64,000 bases of DNA from Erysipelotrichaceae bacterium (lineage in GTDB: Bacteria > Bacillota_I > Bacilli_A > Erysipelotrichales > Erysipelotrichaceae), in the NCBI GenBank assembly GCA_017550145.1, contig JAFZQG010000004.1:62001-126000 (forward strand). The letters are read 5' to 3'. The position numbers and the translations under genes were made by a program. The notes under the pieces were generated by a model. It saw only the letters and a list, made by a program, of their open reading frames with translations, did not search any database and had not been told where the DNA came from. Of this stretch, positions 24,799-34,319 are shown piece by piece; the first letter of the stretch is position 1; each line of letters starts with the position of its first letter.

Positions 24799-26253
24799 TT
24801 AATTATTCTGTATTACACCATCTACACAGATACGCATCTCATTAGACCATTTATTCTTTGTGATCTCAAGTTTTCCATCTGTATAATTCGCATCATATTC
24901 ACATTTATCTCTTGAGATCCAGAAGTCACCGTAAGAAACATAGTCTGTCGGCAAGGCTCCTTTACTGATCGCATAAGATACTATTTCCGGATAAACCTCT
25001 TTAGAATATAAACCGAAATACTGCGGATGGCAGAAGAATAATAAAGGAAGTTTTCTTTCGATCTTGAGATCAATCTGTTTCTTATAAGATTCGATTATCT
25101 CTTCCGCTTTAGGCATAGCTAAACCTGATTCTTCATTCTTGGTCATCCAGCGGCAGACATTGAATCCGTCACAAGGTATCTGTAATGGTACTTCATCAAC
25201 TCCTTCGTTGAGTGGATAGTAAGGATAATCATCGATCGCATATCCGAAGTCTCTGCTGTGACGGAATCCGGAATCCTTTAAAGCTCTGCCCAGGTTCTGG
25301 CAATACATGCCTCTTGGTGAAGCATAACTCTTCTCAAAAGGAACGCCTATTGAATTCATCCATTCTTCATGTTCTCTGATATCTTTGAGATTATCTTCAT
25401 AGGAATCATGCGCATTATGGATCGCACCGTGTGAGGCAATAATATTGTTTTGTGAAATACGGATCAGTTTTTCTTTTAATTCCGGATCACTTCCGCAGAG
25501 TTCCTTATTGATATAGAAGACAAATTTCGTATTGGTCTTTTCAGATACTTCGATCAGATTGTTTACACCTTCTGTTAATAAGCCATCGCCATCGATACTG
25601 TAGGCAAAGATGTTCTTTGCGCCGTTAGGATAATACCAGAGCGTCAGATAAGGATAACCGGCCATATTCATCGCTTCCTTAAGAATGATTCTTAATGCTG
25701 AAGCGATCTTCTGTTTATCGATCGAAGCTATTCTTTCATCGAAGTCCAATACATCAGAAGTCTTTCTTAAATCACTACCCTCACAGGTAAGAAGTTCACT
25801 CATCGGTACACCGGTATAGATGATCGTTCCTTTACCTAATTTCTTATTAAGAAAGACAGGATAGAAACCGGGACGGCGGTTATTTTTGATGTTGCGGTTT
25901 TCATGAAGGGTCAGCTCACCTTTACCTGTTCCGCCAAAGACAGAAATCATTGAACAGACTCTGGCTTTTTCCTGATCGAATTCACTTAAATCAATATATT
26001 CAACATTGGCTTTACATAAAAAACTGCTGTCGAAATCAAAAGTGTTCTTATCCGCACCGGATACGATGGCGATACCGCCTTCTACCACATAGTCATACGC
26101 CCATTCAGGAAATACTCTTTCAAAACAGCTAACCGGAAGATCTTCTTTATGATCGGATACTGTATAAAGGGTCTTCTCCTGTCTGAGCAGCTGTTCAAAG
26201 CCCCCGCTGTAAGAATAGTTGTCTGGTTTATAGATTGAAAAGGCAGGTCTCAT
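24799..26253 (-). CDS. Polysaccharide deacetylase-like protein
   Basis: The 484-residue protein has a NodB-type deacetylase core in residues about 215-420: AYSIDGDGLL (metal Asp), IIASHGAIHNAHDSYEDN (two His) and SYASPRGMYCQN (Arg), then LPLLFFCHPQYFG with another catalytic His. The N-terminal 210 residues include a glutamine-amidotransferase-like beta fold (GTIIYTGVPMSELL). There is no signal peptide or membrane segment, so it acts in the cytosol, which is unusual for this superfamily. The substrate is unknown. AGGAGG precedes the start. Confidence 0.7.
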   Translation of the reverse strand: MRPAFSIYKPDNYSYSGGFEQLLRQEKTLYTVSDHKEDLPVSCFERVFPEWAYDYVVEGGIAIVSGADKNTFDFDSSFLCKANVEYIDLSEFDQEKARVCSMISVFGGTGKGELTLHENRNIKNNRRPGFYPVFLNKKLGKGTIIYTGVPMSELLTCEGSDLRKTSDVLDFDERIASIDKQKIASALRIILKEAMNMAGYPYLTLWYYPNGAKNIFAYSIDGDGLLTEGVNNLIEVSEKTNTKFVFYINKELCGSDPELKEKLIRISQNNIIASHGAIHNAHDSYEDNLKDIREHEEWMNSIGVPFEKSYASPRGMYCQNLGRALKDSGFRHSRDFGYAIDDYPYYPLNEGVDEVPLQIPCDGFNVCRWMTKNEESGLAMPKAEEIIESYKKQIDLKIERKLPLLFFCHPQYFGLYSKEVYPEIVSYAISKGALPTDYVSYGDFWISRDKCEYDANYTDGKLEITKNKWSNEMRICVDGVIQNN

Positions 26254-26285
26254 GTTGTTCCTCCTGGTTCAGTTTCATTATACAG

Positions 26286-26310
26286 AAAAAACACCTCCTT
26301 ACGGAGATGT
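26286..26310 (-). terminator. Intrinsic terminator of the acetyltransferase gene
   Basis: On the minus strand the stem ACATCTCC/GGAGGTGT (loop GTAA) is followed by six T residues, directly at the stop codon of the gene that ends at 26310. Confidence 0.9.
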
Positions 26311-26918
26311 CAGAAACAGTCAGCTACTTTTTCGTTTTTATAGAAGTATTCCTTGTCTCTTTCGGATACTTCTCTCATGACTCTGCAGGGATTTCCTACA
26401 GCGATGCAGTTTTCCGGAATGTCTCTGGTGACAATACTTCCAGCACCGATCACGGTATTCTTGCCGATGGTGATGCCAGGCATGATGATGACTCCGGCAC
26501 CGATCCAGACATTTTCGCCGATATGGACATCCTTGTTGTACTGCAGATTCTTTCTTCTTAAATCCGGATCGACCGGATGACCGGCTGTTGCGATCGTGAC
26601 ATTCGGTCCGATCATGACACGATCACCGATATAGATATGTCCGTCGTCGATTAATGTAAGATTAAAGTTTGCGTATACATAAGAACCAAGATGGACGTGA
26701 TGCCCACCGAAATTCGCATGAAAAGGCAGTTCAATATAATTGTTGTCTCCGCATTCCGCAAAGACTTCCTTCATATAAGTTTCCTTTTCCTTTGTTTGAG
26801 AAGGTTTAAGCTGATTGAATTCCCAGAGTTTATCAAGATATGGAATCTGTTTTTTGGCTATCTCTTCATCGCCCGGGTCATAAAGCAGACCCTTTATCAT
26901 TTTTTCGTATTCTGTCAT
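26310..26918 (-). CDS. Sugar O-acetyltransferase (maltose/galactoside acetyltransferase family)
   Basis: The 202-residue protein has an N-terminal Maa-type segment (MTEYEKMIKGLLYDPGDEEI) and then left-handed beta-helix hexapeptide repeats (IYIGDRVMIGPNVTIAT, VHIGENVWIGAGVIIMPGITIGKNTVIGAGSIVTRDI). The catalytic His sits in the ATAGHP loop near residue 112. It moves an acetyl group from acetyl-CoA to a sugar, probably as a detoxification step. The substrate is not visible. No clear Shine-Dalgarno sequence precedes the start; a -10-like TATGAT lies 11 bases upstream. Confidence 0.88.
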   Translation of the reverse strand: MTEYEKMIKGLLYDPGDEEIAKKQIPYLDKLWEFNQLKPSQTKEKETYMKEVFAECGDNNYIELPFHANFGGHHVHLGSYVYANFNLTLIDDGHIYIGDRVMIGPNVTIATAGHPVDPDLRRKNLQYNKDVHIGENVWIGAGVIIMPGITIGKNTVIGAGSIVTRDIPENCIAVGNPCRVMREVSERDKEYFYKNEKVADCF

Positions 26919-26980
26919 ATTTCTTTTTCATCATAGCATATATTCTTTCTTATAAGGTGATATCCGGATGCTGTATAGCT

Positions 26981-26986
26981 TAAAAT
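26981..26986 (+). promoter_or_regulatory. -10 box of a probable leaderless transcript
   Basis: TAAAAT ends exactly six bases before the ATG at 26993, with no ribosome binding site between. Confidence 0.35.
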
Positions 26987-26992
26987 ATAAAT

Positions 26993-27835
26993 ATGGAAAC
27001 AAACAAAATCAAACTGGCCTCTGCAGCCAATTATTTCAACGATCTTCGTGAAGAAGGTCTCGCGGAAGAAAAAAGAAACGAAGGTTCCGTATGGACCATG
27101 ATCATTGACGGGACTTCTCATGTAACGGCAGCCGGACTGGCTGAAGTCGAATATAATCTGAAACTCAACTGTTCACATGTCGGAGAGACTCCTTACGGCG
27201 TATATCGGGGAACGATGGACTTTTCGTTTAAAGGAGACTGCTCGGGAGCCTATGCGATTTTAGCTCTGCTGGGTATGAAGACACAGGATGATCTGGAAGG
27301 CTGGTTCAGAAATGACAGTTTCGTCATGAAACTCAAACCATTTGATGAACAGGATGAAAGTGAATTCATCGAAACCTTCGATCAGAGTTCTGAAGAGGCT
27401 GCTGAAGAAAACGCTTTGGAAACTCAGTTTAAAAATAGCCTTGTTTCAGCACTAGTAACAGGCGGAGAAAAAGATGAAAGAAAAGCTTCGGGAATCTGGT
27501 ATGACTGGTCACATCATATGACCGAGGGCGATATGAGCACCTATGCGAAAATTACCGGTGGGATCCTGCCTTTCTATGGCGTTAATGGCTACGGCAAGAC
27601 CGATGCCAAGGATTCAACGCTTGATGTGAACGCGACAGCCTTTGCGCTGTTTGGCGGGATCATTAATAAAAGATACAACGAACCGATCGATTCACCTTTC
27701 CCTTATACATTGAAGACATATGAAAACGGGGATGTCCTGTTTACCTTATATAACGCCAAGGGCGGTCCGGTAACAGTTACCTGGCGAGGAAAACTCACCT
27801 CTATCCCCGTTGAAGATACGATCGTCGTTAAATAA
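26993..27835 (+). CDS. Hypothetical protein
   Basis: The 280-residue protein is acidic and soluble with no signal peptide. It has aromatic beta-like segments (EVEYNLKLNCSHVGETPYGVYRGTMDFSFKGD, YTLKTYENGDVLFTLYNAKGGPVTVTWRGKL) separated by a Glu-rich helical middle (residues about 115-150). I do not recognise the family. It sits in reverse orientation to the purine-related genes and shares its 3' end exactly with the 5'-nucleotidase gene. It has good coding character and is likely real, but nothing in the sequence points to its function. Confidence 0.7.
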   Translation: METNKIKLASAANYFNDLREEGLAEEKRNEGSVWTMIIDGTSHVTAAGLAEVEYNLKLNCSHVGETPYGVYRGTMDFSFKGDCSGAYAILALLGMKTQDDLEGWFRNDSFVMKLKPFDEQDESEFIETFDQSSEEAAEENALETQFKNSLVSALVTGGEKDERKASGIWYDWSHHMTEGDMSTYAKITGGILPFYGVNGYGKTDAKDSTLDVNATAFALFGGIINKRYNEPIDSPFPYTLKTYENGDVLFTLYNAKGGPVTVTWRGKLTSIPVEDTIVVK

Positions 27836-29305
27836 TCAGTCTTTAATAATGAGTCTGTCTTTAGCCGGATATTCCGGAAGTGTATCACTGTTTTCCAGAT
27901 ACTCATAAAGGGTTTCTTTGTTGTTGGTGGTAACAACTTTAGGCTTGCCCGCAAGCTCTTCATAATCGATATTAAAGAATTTCTTTATATTTGAATAATC
28001 ATATTCCTGTAAACCGACTTTATAGATCTGGTCATCGGTGATTTCTTTATTGTTGAATTCGCATTTTTCCAATTCTTTTGTTGTGCGGTTATAAACGATA
28101 TTCCAACCCTCAGAAACCTGATAGAACTCATGAGCTGTACCGTTCCACACTTCATCGCGGCACATATATCTGATCATCTGCTTAAGCTGTCTGCCTGTTA
28201 CTTTTATGCCACGGAAGGCTTCCTCATACGGATAGGCTTCCAGCATATCTTTCATTGTAATGATCGGTCCCAGACTCTTGACCCTGACCGAGCCCGAGCA
28301 CAGCAAGACAAGGTCACACCCCGTAGCTCTGGCAAAGATGTCGGAGAAGAAATTGCCGAGGCTGGTCTGTCTGTAGCGGTTTTCGTGTTCCAGGGCACAG
28401 TTAAGTCTTCGCATTACTCTGCCGTATTTCAGATCCGTCGAGCTCTTTAATTCACCTACCAGTTCCTGCATCTTCGGATCATCCGGACAGTTGGCTGAAG
28501 TGATCGGTACGGAATGCCACTCATAGGAAGCGACGGAATTGTTGTCGGTATCAACGATGATATCAAAACGTCCGATCTGATCGGTTCCGGTCCCGGCCTG
28601 AACGATCAGAATATCATTTACTTTACATGGTTCATCCATATATGTGTGTGAATGACCGCCGATTATGACATCGACACCAAGATTCGGATCCAAAGTAGCA
28701 GCAAGCTCCTTGTCTCTGTCAAAACCGATATGGGTAAGTAAGACAGTAAAATCGATATCGATGCCGTTAAAGGCGTTACAGATCTTTTCAATTTCCTTAG
28801 CTGCATTTTCGACATCGATCAGCGAACCGATGACTTTTTCGTTTGCGGCATTCTGCATGACTTCTTCGGTCAGGATACCGATAAACAGGATCTTCATGCC
28901 ATCCATCTCGATGATGTGATATGGCTTGAAAAGGCGCTTGCCGTTCATCTTGATAAACAGATTGGCATTGATGATCGGGAATCTGGCACATTTCTCTAAG
29001 AAAAGCAGATGCGGTAAGCCGTAGTCTGTTTCGTGATTGCCGATCGTAACGACATCCGGAGCCAGCATATTCATTATTTCGATTGTGGAAATACCTAAAT
29101 ATTCGGAATCGATTACCGATCCTCTGAACATATCACCGGCCACGCAGTAGATGACGTTTTCCTCTTCTGCTTTGACTTTGGAAATATATCCCGACAGCAT
29201 CGAAACTCCGCCGACCAGTTCATCGGAGACGTTCTCAGCCAGAAAATCGCCATGCATATCATTGGAATGAAGTAAAATCAGTTTCTTGTATCTTTCGTCG
29301 CTCAT
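27836..29305 (-). CDS. UshA/YunD-type 5'-nucleotidase without a signal peptide
   Basis: The 489-residue protein has a metallophosphatase domain with LHSNDMHGDF (metal Asp and His), GDMFRGS, IGNHETDYG (Asn and His) and GGHSHTYMD. The C-terminal 5'-nucleotidase domain follows from about residue 310, with LCSGSVRVKSLGPI and GWNIVYNR. It removes phosphate from nucleotides or related esters. The absence of a signal peptide suggests a cytosolic enzyme as in YunD-like proteins. It lies downstream of the MATE-ATPase gene and the spacing (16 bases) suggests shared transcription. GGGGAAG precedes the start. Confidence 0.88.
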   Translation of the reverse strand: MSDERYKKLILLHSNDMHGDFLAENVSDELVGGVSMLSGYISKVKAEEENVIYCVAGDMFRGSVIDSEYLGISTIEIMNMLAPDVVTIGNHETDYGLPHLLFLEKCARFPIINANLFIKMNGKRLFKPYHIIEMDGMKILFIGILTEEVMQNAANEKVIGSLIDVENAAKEIEKICNAFNGIDIDFTVLLTHIGFDRDKELAATLDPNLGVDVIIGGHSHTYMDEPCKVNDILIVQAGTGTDQIGRFDIIVDTDNNSVASYEWHSVPITSANCPDDPKMQELVGELKSSTDLKYGRVMRRLNCALEHENRYRQTSLGNFFSDIFARATGCDLVLLCSGSVRVKSLGPIITMKDMLEAYPYEEAFRGIKVTGRQLKQMIRYMCRDEVWNGTAHEFYQVSEGWNIVYNRTTKELEKCEFNNKEITDDQIYKVGLQEYDYSNIKKFFNIDYEELAGKPKVVTTNNKETLYEYLENSDTLPEYPAKDRLIIKD

Positions 29306-29321
29306 TTTTCTTCCCCTATTT

Positions 29322-31076
29322 TTAAAGCTTGATGTTCAGCACATTCATACCGAAGGTCGTCTGATAGTTCATTTCTTTCGCAATCTTCGATACCATCTTG
29401 ATTCCGACGTTCTTTGTCGGATCATCATTGCTATACATTTCTAATTTAGTATGTGGATCAAACTTAACACAGTTATCCCTGAGTCTTAAGAGTACTTCAT
29501 CGTTCTCCACACAGGCAAAGATATCGATACTGTGGTCTTTTTTCTTGTCTTTCTTGAAACCGTGTTCCACAACGTTGCTGGCCATTTCTTCCATACATAA
29601 ACCTGCCAGCATACTTCTTCTGTTGTCGATATTATTGTTCTTGCAGAAATCCTCGACTCCTCTGGATACGGACACAACTCCTTCAATATCCTTGATGGAA
29701 ATCGAATACTTGTTCTTGGTATCGAAATTGCTGTCGAGATACAGCATATCCTCAAAGCTTCTGACAAGACCTTTCTTCTTGATGCAGGCAATGATAAACA
29801 TGACTGACAGCGTTACACATTCAGCTATTGCATAGCAGCCCCAGATCGCATCGATGCCGATGATCTTGCTGATGAAAGCGCAGCAGATAAACGGTGTGAC
29901 GATGCAGTTGACTGGATAAAGCAGGTTACAGAAGACAACTCTGCCTAAGCTCTGGTATACACCCATGAAGATCTGGGTGAAGATATTGAGCGGTCCGCTC
30001 CAGTTGTACAGCGTCAGCAGTCGGTATGTAGCATCAATGACATCGCCTTCAGCACCGAAGATCCTCGCGATCGTTCCGCCGAATGCATAAGCGATCACCA
30101 GCTTAACTCCACCTAAGAGTACTCCGATAAAGGCCGTGATCCTCATCAGTTCCTTCAGAGAACGCGAATCCCTTTCACCGACAAAGACACTCGCCAGCAT
30201 TGACAGCGTCGAGCCGACACCGATGTTGATCGCATCGAAGAAGCAGCCGCATGATCCCAGGATCGCCAGAGCATTGACGGCCGTCGTACCGCCGATCTGC
30301 GCGGCATAGTTATTGATAAAGACGTTTCTGATTGAATATAAGATACCGGCTAATGATCCCGGAGAACCCAGAACGACCATTTCCTTACTCATACCGGTAT
30401 CAAAACTCTTCGCATCGAAAGTGACCAGATCCTTTTTGATGAACAGATAGATGATCAGGAATGCTGCGGTAGCTATACGGCTGAATGATGTGGCAAGACC
30501 GACACCGAATACACTGGCACCCATAAGCTTGATATTGCCCAGACAGAAAACCGTATTGAAGATTGCAAGCAGGATCGTTGCCGCAAGAGAGATCGATGAT
30601 TTATTGCACATCTGTAAGAAGGTCATCATGCAAGGTATTACCAGCATCGGCAGGATTCCCAAAGCCGTACCTCTGATGAAGGCAGATGTATCCGCAAGAG
30701 TTTCCGCACTGGCTCCAAGAAGAGAGGCCAATGGCGTTGCGAAAACGAAACAGCCACAGGTCAGAACCGATCCGGCAACCAGAAGCACGATCATCGCGTT
30801 GGAAAAGACCTGATTGATCTTCTTCGCTTCACCTCTGCCCATATACATACCGCAGAGAATACCCGAACCTCCGGAAACGATCTGAGCAAGTGATCCCAGG
30901 AAGTTGGTCAATGGTGCAGTCAGACCTAAAGCAGCCATTGCCGTCTTTGAAAGCATATTGCCGATGATCAGACCGTTGACGATGCCGCTTAAGCCGTTGG
31001 CAATACACATAAAAATCTGAACCGGAAGCAGTTTCAGAAACAGTTCCATGATGTTGTGATTATACTTGAATTTCAT
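29322..31076 (-). CDS. MATE-type transporter fused to a histidine-kinase-like ATPase domain
   Basis: The first 430 residues are a MATE family membrane transporter with 12 hydrophobic segments (GLIIGNMLSKTAMAALG, SLAGILYSIRNVFINNYAAQIGG). From about residue 455 a cytosolic HATPase_c (RsbW/anti-sigma type) domain follows: the N box LCMEEMASNVVEHGF (496-505), LRDNCVKFDP (the usual D-x-G is D-N-C) and NVGIKMVSKIAKEM as the G2-like box. The ATPase therefore keeps the asparagine metal ligand but has an altered G1 loop. Typical MATE proteins end near 460. The fused domain may sense or regulate the carrier. Ends match a full-length fusion, not a frameshift. Confidence 0.85.
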   Translation of the reverse strand: MKFKYNHNIMELFLKLLPVQIFMCIANGLSGIVNGLIIGNMLSKTAMAALGLTAPLTNFLGSLAQIVSGGSGILCGMYMGRGEAKKINQVFSNAMIVLLVAGSVLTCGCFVFATPLASLLGASAETLADTSAFIRGTALGILPMLVIPCMMTFLQMCNKSSISLAATILLAIFNTVFCLGNIKLMGASVFGVGLATSFSRIATAAFLIIYLFIKKDLVTFDAKSFDTGMSKEMVVLGSPGSLAGILYSIRNVFINNYAAQIGGTTAVNALAILGSCGCFFDAINIGVGSTLSMLASVFVGERDSRSLKELMRITAFIGVLLGGVKLVIAYAFGGTIARIFGAEGDVIDATYRLLTLYNWSGPLNIFTQIFMGVYQSLGRVVFCNLLYPVNCIVTPFICCAFISKIIGIDAIWGCYAIAECVTLSVMFIIACIKKKGLVRSFEDMLYLDSNFDTKNKYSISIKDIEGVVSVSRGVEDFCKNNNIDNRRSMLAGLCMEEMASNVVEHGFKKDKKKDHSIDIFACVENDEVLLRLRDNCVKFDPHTKLEMYSNDDPTKNVGIKMVSKIAKEMNYQTTFGMNVLNIKL

Positions 31077-31170
31077 CCTGTTCTCCTTCTTACTGAAAGA
31101 AATCTGTATCTATATTAATAATATCATTAATAATTCTAACTATTTATGTCAAACAGATGTCCAACACAAT

Positions 31171-31193
31171 TAAAAACCCGCAAATGCGGGTCT
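31171..31193 (-). terminator. Intrinsic terminator of the alpha/beta hydrolase gene
   Basis: On the minus strand, GACCCGCA/TGCGGGT is followed by a run of five T residues just beyond the stop of the 31.2-32.3 kb gene. Confidence 0.85.
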
Positions 31194-31198
31194 TGAGC

Positions 31199-32278
31199 TT
31201 ATAGTACTTCGTATTCTTCCAGAGCTTCTTTATTGATGTCAAGCTCTGTTCTGTTTTCTTTATCAGCGTTTTTCAGATAACGGTCAAAGAACGCCAGATG
31301 AGCTTCATTCAGCGTATTCATCACCAGATCTGTATCGGCCTTTCCGACTGATGAAGCTTTACTGGTTAAGAACTTCAGATCAGAGAATCCGAGGTGTTTC
31401 ATATCTCTGAACACCATGTAGTGAACAGGAGCGTCATGATAGATTCTTGAACGGGTAACAACTGTCTTGTTTCCCTTGTTCAGGATCTGCATGAACGGTT
31501 TATGGTTAACGGTATCTCCGAAGAATCCGAAGAGTCCGCCATCCATATTTACACCGCAGCTGACCTCATCATCATAGAGACAATGGAAATAAGCCGTGTC
31601 TCCGCCGAAAGAATGTCCGGTCGCACCGATGCCGTTGGAGAAATCGATCTTATGATAGAGGAAGGAATCCTTGTCTTCCGCCAGTTCATGGATCTTCTTG
31701 ATCGCACACAGATCGTCTTTATTCCATTCCGCAATTCTTCCTACCATGAACTTCTCATATTTTTCCTGATGGATATCAAACTTCTTTAAGGCTTCTTCAT
31801 CAGACAGTTTAGTGTTCTTTAATAATCTTGCCTGATCCAACAGATTCAGAGGATTCATTATCTTCCAGATCAGTTTCTTATTAAATTTAATGACGCTGCC
31901 GTCTTCGAAATCCGTAATGCTTTCTTCATAGGTATGAGAGATCGAAGCAACGATATAACCGTGTTCTGCCAGATATTTACACAGATAGGTATTCTGTTCA
32001 GCACAGCCGCTGTAACCGTGAGAAAACAAGATCAGCGGAAACGGGCCTTTTTCCATTTCCACATCATAGATCTTGACCAGCTGATCATAAGTACTGAAAT
32101 CAAGATTCTTGCCGAAATTACCAATCTTCTCCACAGTAAGGACCTTTAAAGGTTCCTTGCCTTCTTCATCAACACCGGGATAGTAGAAACGGACTTTCAG
32201 ACGTCTGTTTTCATTATTCTTACTGAGTTCATCCTTACGAGTCTCATCTGTAAAATCTATACATTTTGTTCCAACCAT
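31199..32278 (-). CDS. PAF-acetylhydrolase-like alpha/beta hydrolase
   Basis: The 359-residue protein has the oxyanion-hole motif ILFSHGYSG and the nucleophile elbow GHSFGGDTAYF (Ser near residue 219), with Asp and His in VNMDGG and MKHLGF. The arrangement matches plasma PAF-acetylhydrolase-type esterases. It has no signal peptide. It is the last gene in a run of purine-salvage genes (two nucleoside hydrolases upstream), which may be incidental. A strong AGGAGA precedes the start. Confidence 0.75.
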   Translation of the reverse strand: MVGTKCIDFTDETRKDELSKNNENRRLKVRFYYPGVDEEGKEPLKVLTVEKIGNFGKNLDFSTYDQLVKIYDVEMEKGPFPLILFSHGYSGCAEQNTYLCKYLAEHGYIVASISHTYEESITDFEDGSVIKFNKKLIWKIMNPLNLLDQARLLKNTKLSDEEALKKFDIHQEKYEKFMVGRIAEWNKDDLCAIKKIHELAEDKDSFLYHKIDFSNGIGATGHSFGGDTAYFHCLYDDEVSCGVNMDGGLFGFFGDTVNHKPFMQILNKGNKTVVTRSRIYHDAPVHYMVFRDMKHLGFSDLKFLTSKASSVGKADTDLVMNTLNEAHLAFFDRYLKNADKENRTELDINKEALEEYEVL

Positions 32279-32287
32279 ATTTATCTC

Positions 32288-33241
32288 CTATGCGTATTTC
32301 TTTAATGCCTCAAAATGCATCTTTATAAGCAGATCTCTGTCTGCCGACATTGCGATCTTCATATTAGGTTTCTTCTGTTCCTTGTTCCAGGTATCGGTCA
32401 CAGTACAGCCCTTGGTTATACCGGCTGAGAGTTCAACTTCAACCGGATACTCAGAGATCGTTGCGACATCCGGATTGATCAGCCAGCACATCGGTAAGGA
32501 GTCATGTAAGACCGCACCAGGAAGGCCACCCAGGTTCTGATACAGTTTTGCGTAATGATCTAATGAATCACAGAGGAATTCACCGACTTTGCCGCCGATC
32601 TCTTTCATATGGTTACGTTCTTCATCATTCATGAAGCACATCATCGTCGCATCAAGTCCGAACATTACTTTAGGGATATTGCTGTTGACGACGATATAAG
32701 CCGCTTCAGGATCGTGTCCCATATTGGCTTCAACGGAAGGCTTGATGTTGCCGCCGAAGACCGCTCCGCCCATAAACAGGATCCTTTCAATCTTATCAGT
32801 CAGATCAGGATAAGAAAGGATAAAGGTTGCGATATTGGTCAGAGGTGCCGTCGCTACGATAGTTACCTTATCAGGGCAGTTACGGATCTTTTCGGCCATC
32901 AGATCAACAGCACTTAATTCTGACAGCTTCATCTGCGGTTCAGGCAGTCTGTCTCCGATATTGCCTAAGCCATCCTGTCCGTGGACATCGAGTGGTAAAG
33001 GCTGAGAGTAATCGATCTGGGCTTCAAGGATTCCTTTAGAGGCACCCATAGCTACAGGTACATTGACACCTAATAGTTCACAGATCTTCAAAGTGTTATA
33101 AGCCGTCTTTTCCACGGCCTGATTGCCGAAGACTGTTGAGATACCCAAGAGTTCGATATTTTCACAGTTGGAAGCCAGCAGTAATGCCATCGCATCATCC
33201 AAACCGGTATCCACATCCATCCATACAGGTATTCTTGCCAT
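32288..33241 (-). CDS. Nucleoside hydrolase (IUNH family), paralog 2
   Basis: The enzyme hydrolyses a ribonucleoside to the free base and ribose. The calcium-binding motif DVDTGLDDAMALL (residues 9-21), the VTIVATAPLTNIA block and the FMGGAVFGGN segment are present. The length of 317 residues is normal. The paralog immediately upstream (33.2-34.2 kb) shares the family core but differs in the N-terminal motif, so the two probably differ in substrate. The gene abuts its paralog and continues into the alpha/beta hydrolase gene as one transcript. Confidence 0.93.
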   Translation of the reverse strand: MARIPVWMDVDTGLDDAMALLLASNCENIELLGISTVFGNQAVEKTAYNTLKICELLGVNVPVAMGASKGILEAQIDYSQPLPLDVHGQDGLGNIGDRLPEPQMKLSELSAVDLMAEKIRNCPDKVTIVATAPLTNIATFILSYPDLTDKIERILFMGGAVFGGNIKPSVEANMGHDPEAAYIVVNSNIPKVMFGLDATMMCFMNDEERNHMKEIGGKVGEFLCDSLDHYAKLYQNLGGLPGAVLHDSLPMCWLINPDVATISEYPVEVELSAGITKGCTVTDTWNKEQKKPNMKIAMSADRDLLIKMHFEALKKYA

Positions 33242-34219
33242 TTATGCACCCTCCTTGCCATATGATCTGATACAGTCGAGATACATATTCACGAATCTTT
33301 CTCTGTCCACGCTCATTGCCACATGGACGTTAGGTTTTCCAGAGAAACCGAACCAGTCAACGACCGTCTGACCCATTGTCAGTTTGCCATCGACATCGAC
33401 GATCACATTCAGATCCATATATTTGGCGATATTCTCATCGATACAGACCGCTGCCGCAATCGCATCACAGAGGACTTTATGTTCATAGAAGTTTTTCTTC
33501 AGTTCTTCGCTGACTGACCAGTTTGCGATATTCTCTTCATCGAATCTCGCAAAAGCCTCAATCAGATCACCTACCGAAGTCTTCTTTGCGGTATCGATAA
33601 CCTTCTGTTTATCGTTCTGATCAAGATAACCTGTGTAGCAACATTCCAGTCCGACCATCGTCAGATTGAAACCTGCTTCAAAAACGATCTTGGCTGCATG
33701 AGGATCCTGATGAATATTGAATTCCGCATAAGCCGAAGCATTCCCGGCTGTTGTCGCACCGCCCATGATGACAAGTCTTTTGACCAGTTTGACGATATCA
33801 GGATGTTTTAAAACCGTGATCGCAATATCAGTCAAAGGACCGACGGCGATCAGTTCGAGTTCACCGTTATATTCTTTAGCCTTTTCCCAGATAAAATCCC
33901 AGGCATAGCCATCCGTAAAGGACAGACCATCTGTATTGATCTCCATATTAGCCAGCCCTGTTTTGCCATGAGCGAATTCGGCTCTTGGGTTTCTGACGAT
34001 AATAGCCTGATCTGCTCCCTTGATGACCTTGGTGTTGATGCCGTATTTATTATTTAGATACAAGGCATTTACCGATGTTTTAGCCAAAGGAACATTACCA
34101 TGAACCGGAATGATACCCAGAATATCAAACAAGCCGCAGCCCTGCAGCATCAAAAGACATTCCGCATCATCAATACCCGGATCACAGTCGATAATCAGGG
34201 GTCTTTTCTTTTCTGCCAT
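33242..34219 (-). CDS. Nucleoside hydrolase (IUNH family), paralog 1
   Basis: The enzyme has the calcium motif DCDPGIDDAECLL (residues 11-23), LIAVGPLTDIAITVLKHP and VIMGGATTAGNASAYAEFN with the active-site Asn near 165. The length is 325 residues. It shares only moderate similarity with the adjacent paralog. It is the first gene after the terminator at 34.3 kb, so the promoter should lie in 34220-34274. GAGAAG lies upstream of the start. Substrates (inosine, uridine, guanosine) cannot be assigned from sequence. Confidence 0.93.
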   Translation of the reverse strand: MAEKKRPLIIDCDPGIDDAECLLMLQGCGLFDILGIIPVHGNVPLAKTSVNALYLNNKYGINTKVIKGADQAIIVRNPRAEFAHGKTGLANMEINTDGLSFTDGYAWDFIWEKAKEYNGELELIAVGPLTDIAITVLKHPDIVKLVKRLVIMGGATTAGNASAYAEFNIHQDPHAAKIVFEAGFNLTMVGLECCYTGYLDQNDKQKVIDTAKKTSVGDLIEAFARFDEENIANWSVSEELKKNFYEHKVLCDAIAAAVCIDENIAKYMDLNVIVDVDGKLTMGQTVVDWFGFSGKPNVHVAMSVDRERFVNMYLDCIRSYGKEGA

Positions 34220-34274
34220 ATTGTTTCTTCTCCGATCTCTTTGTTTAAATTATAGTCCACCTGAACATATTTAA

Positions 34275-34305
34275 AAAACCATATGACTCTTTATCATATG
34301 GTTTT
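34275..34305. terminator. Intrinsic terminator of the phosphoribosyltransferase gene
   Basis: A 12-bp perfect stem (34275-34286 with 34294-34305) carries T runs on both sides. On the minus strand it ends the 34.3-34.9 kb gene and insulates the nucleoside hydrolase operon. Confidence 0.9.
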
Positions 34306-34319
34306 GTGGTTTATAGTAT

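Noticed and set aside
28130-28450. Plus-strand frame inside the 5'-nucleotidase gene
   Set aside because: Shadow of the minus-strand gene with no start signal.
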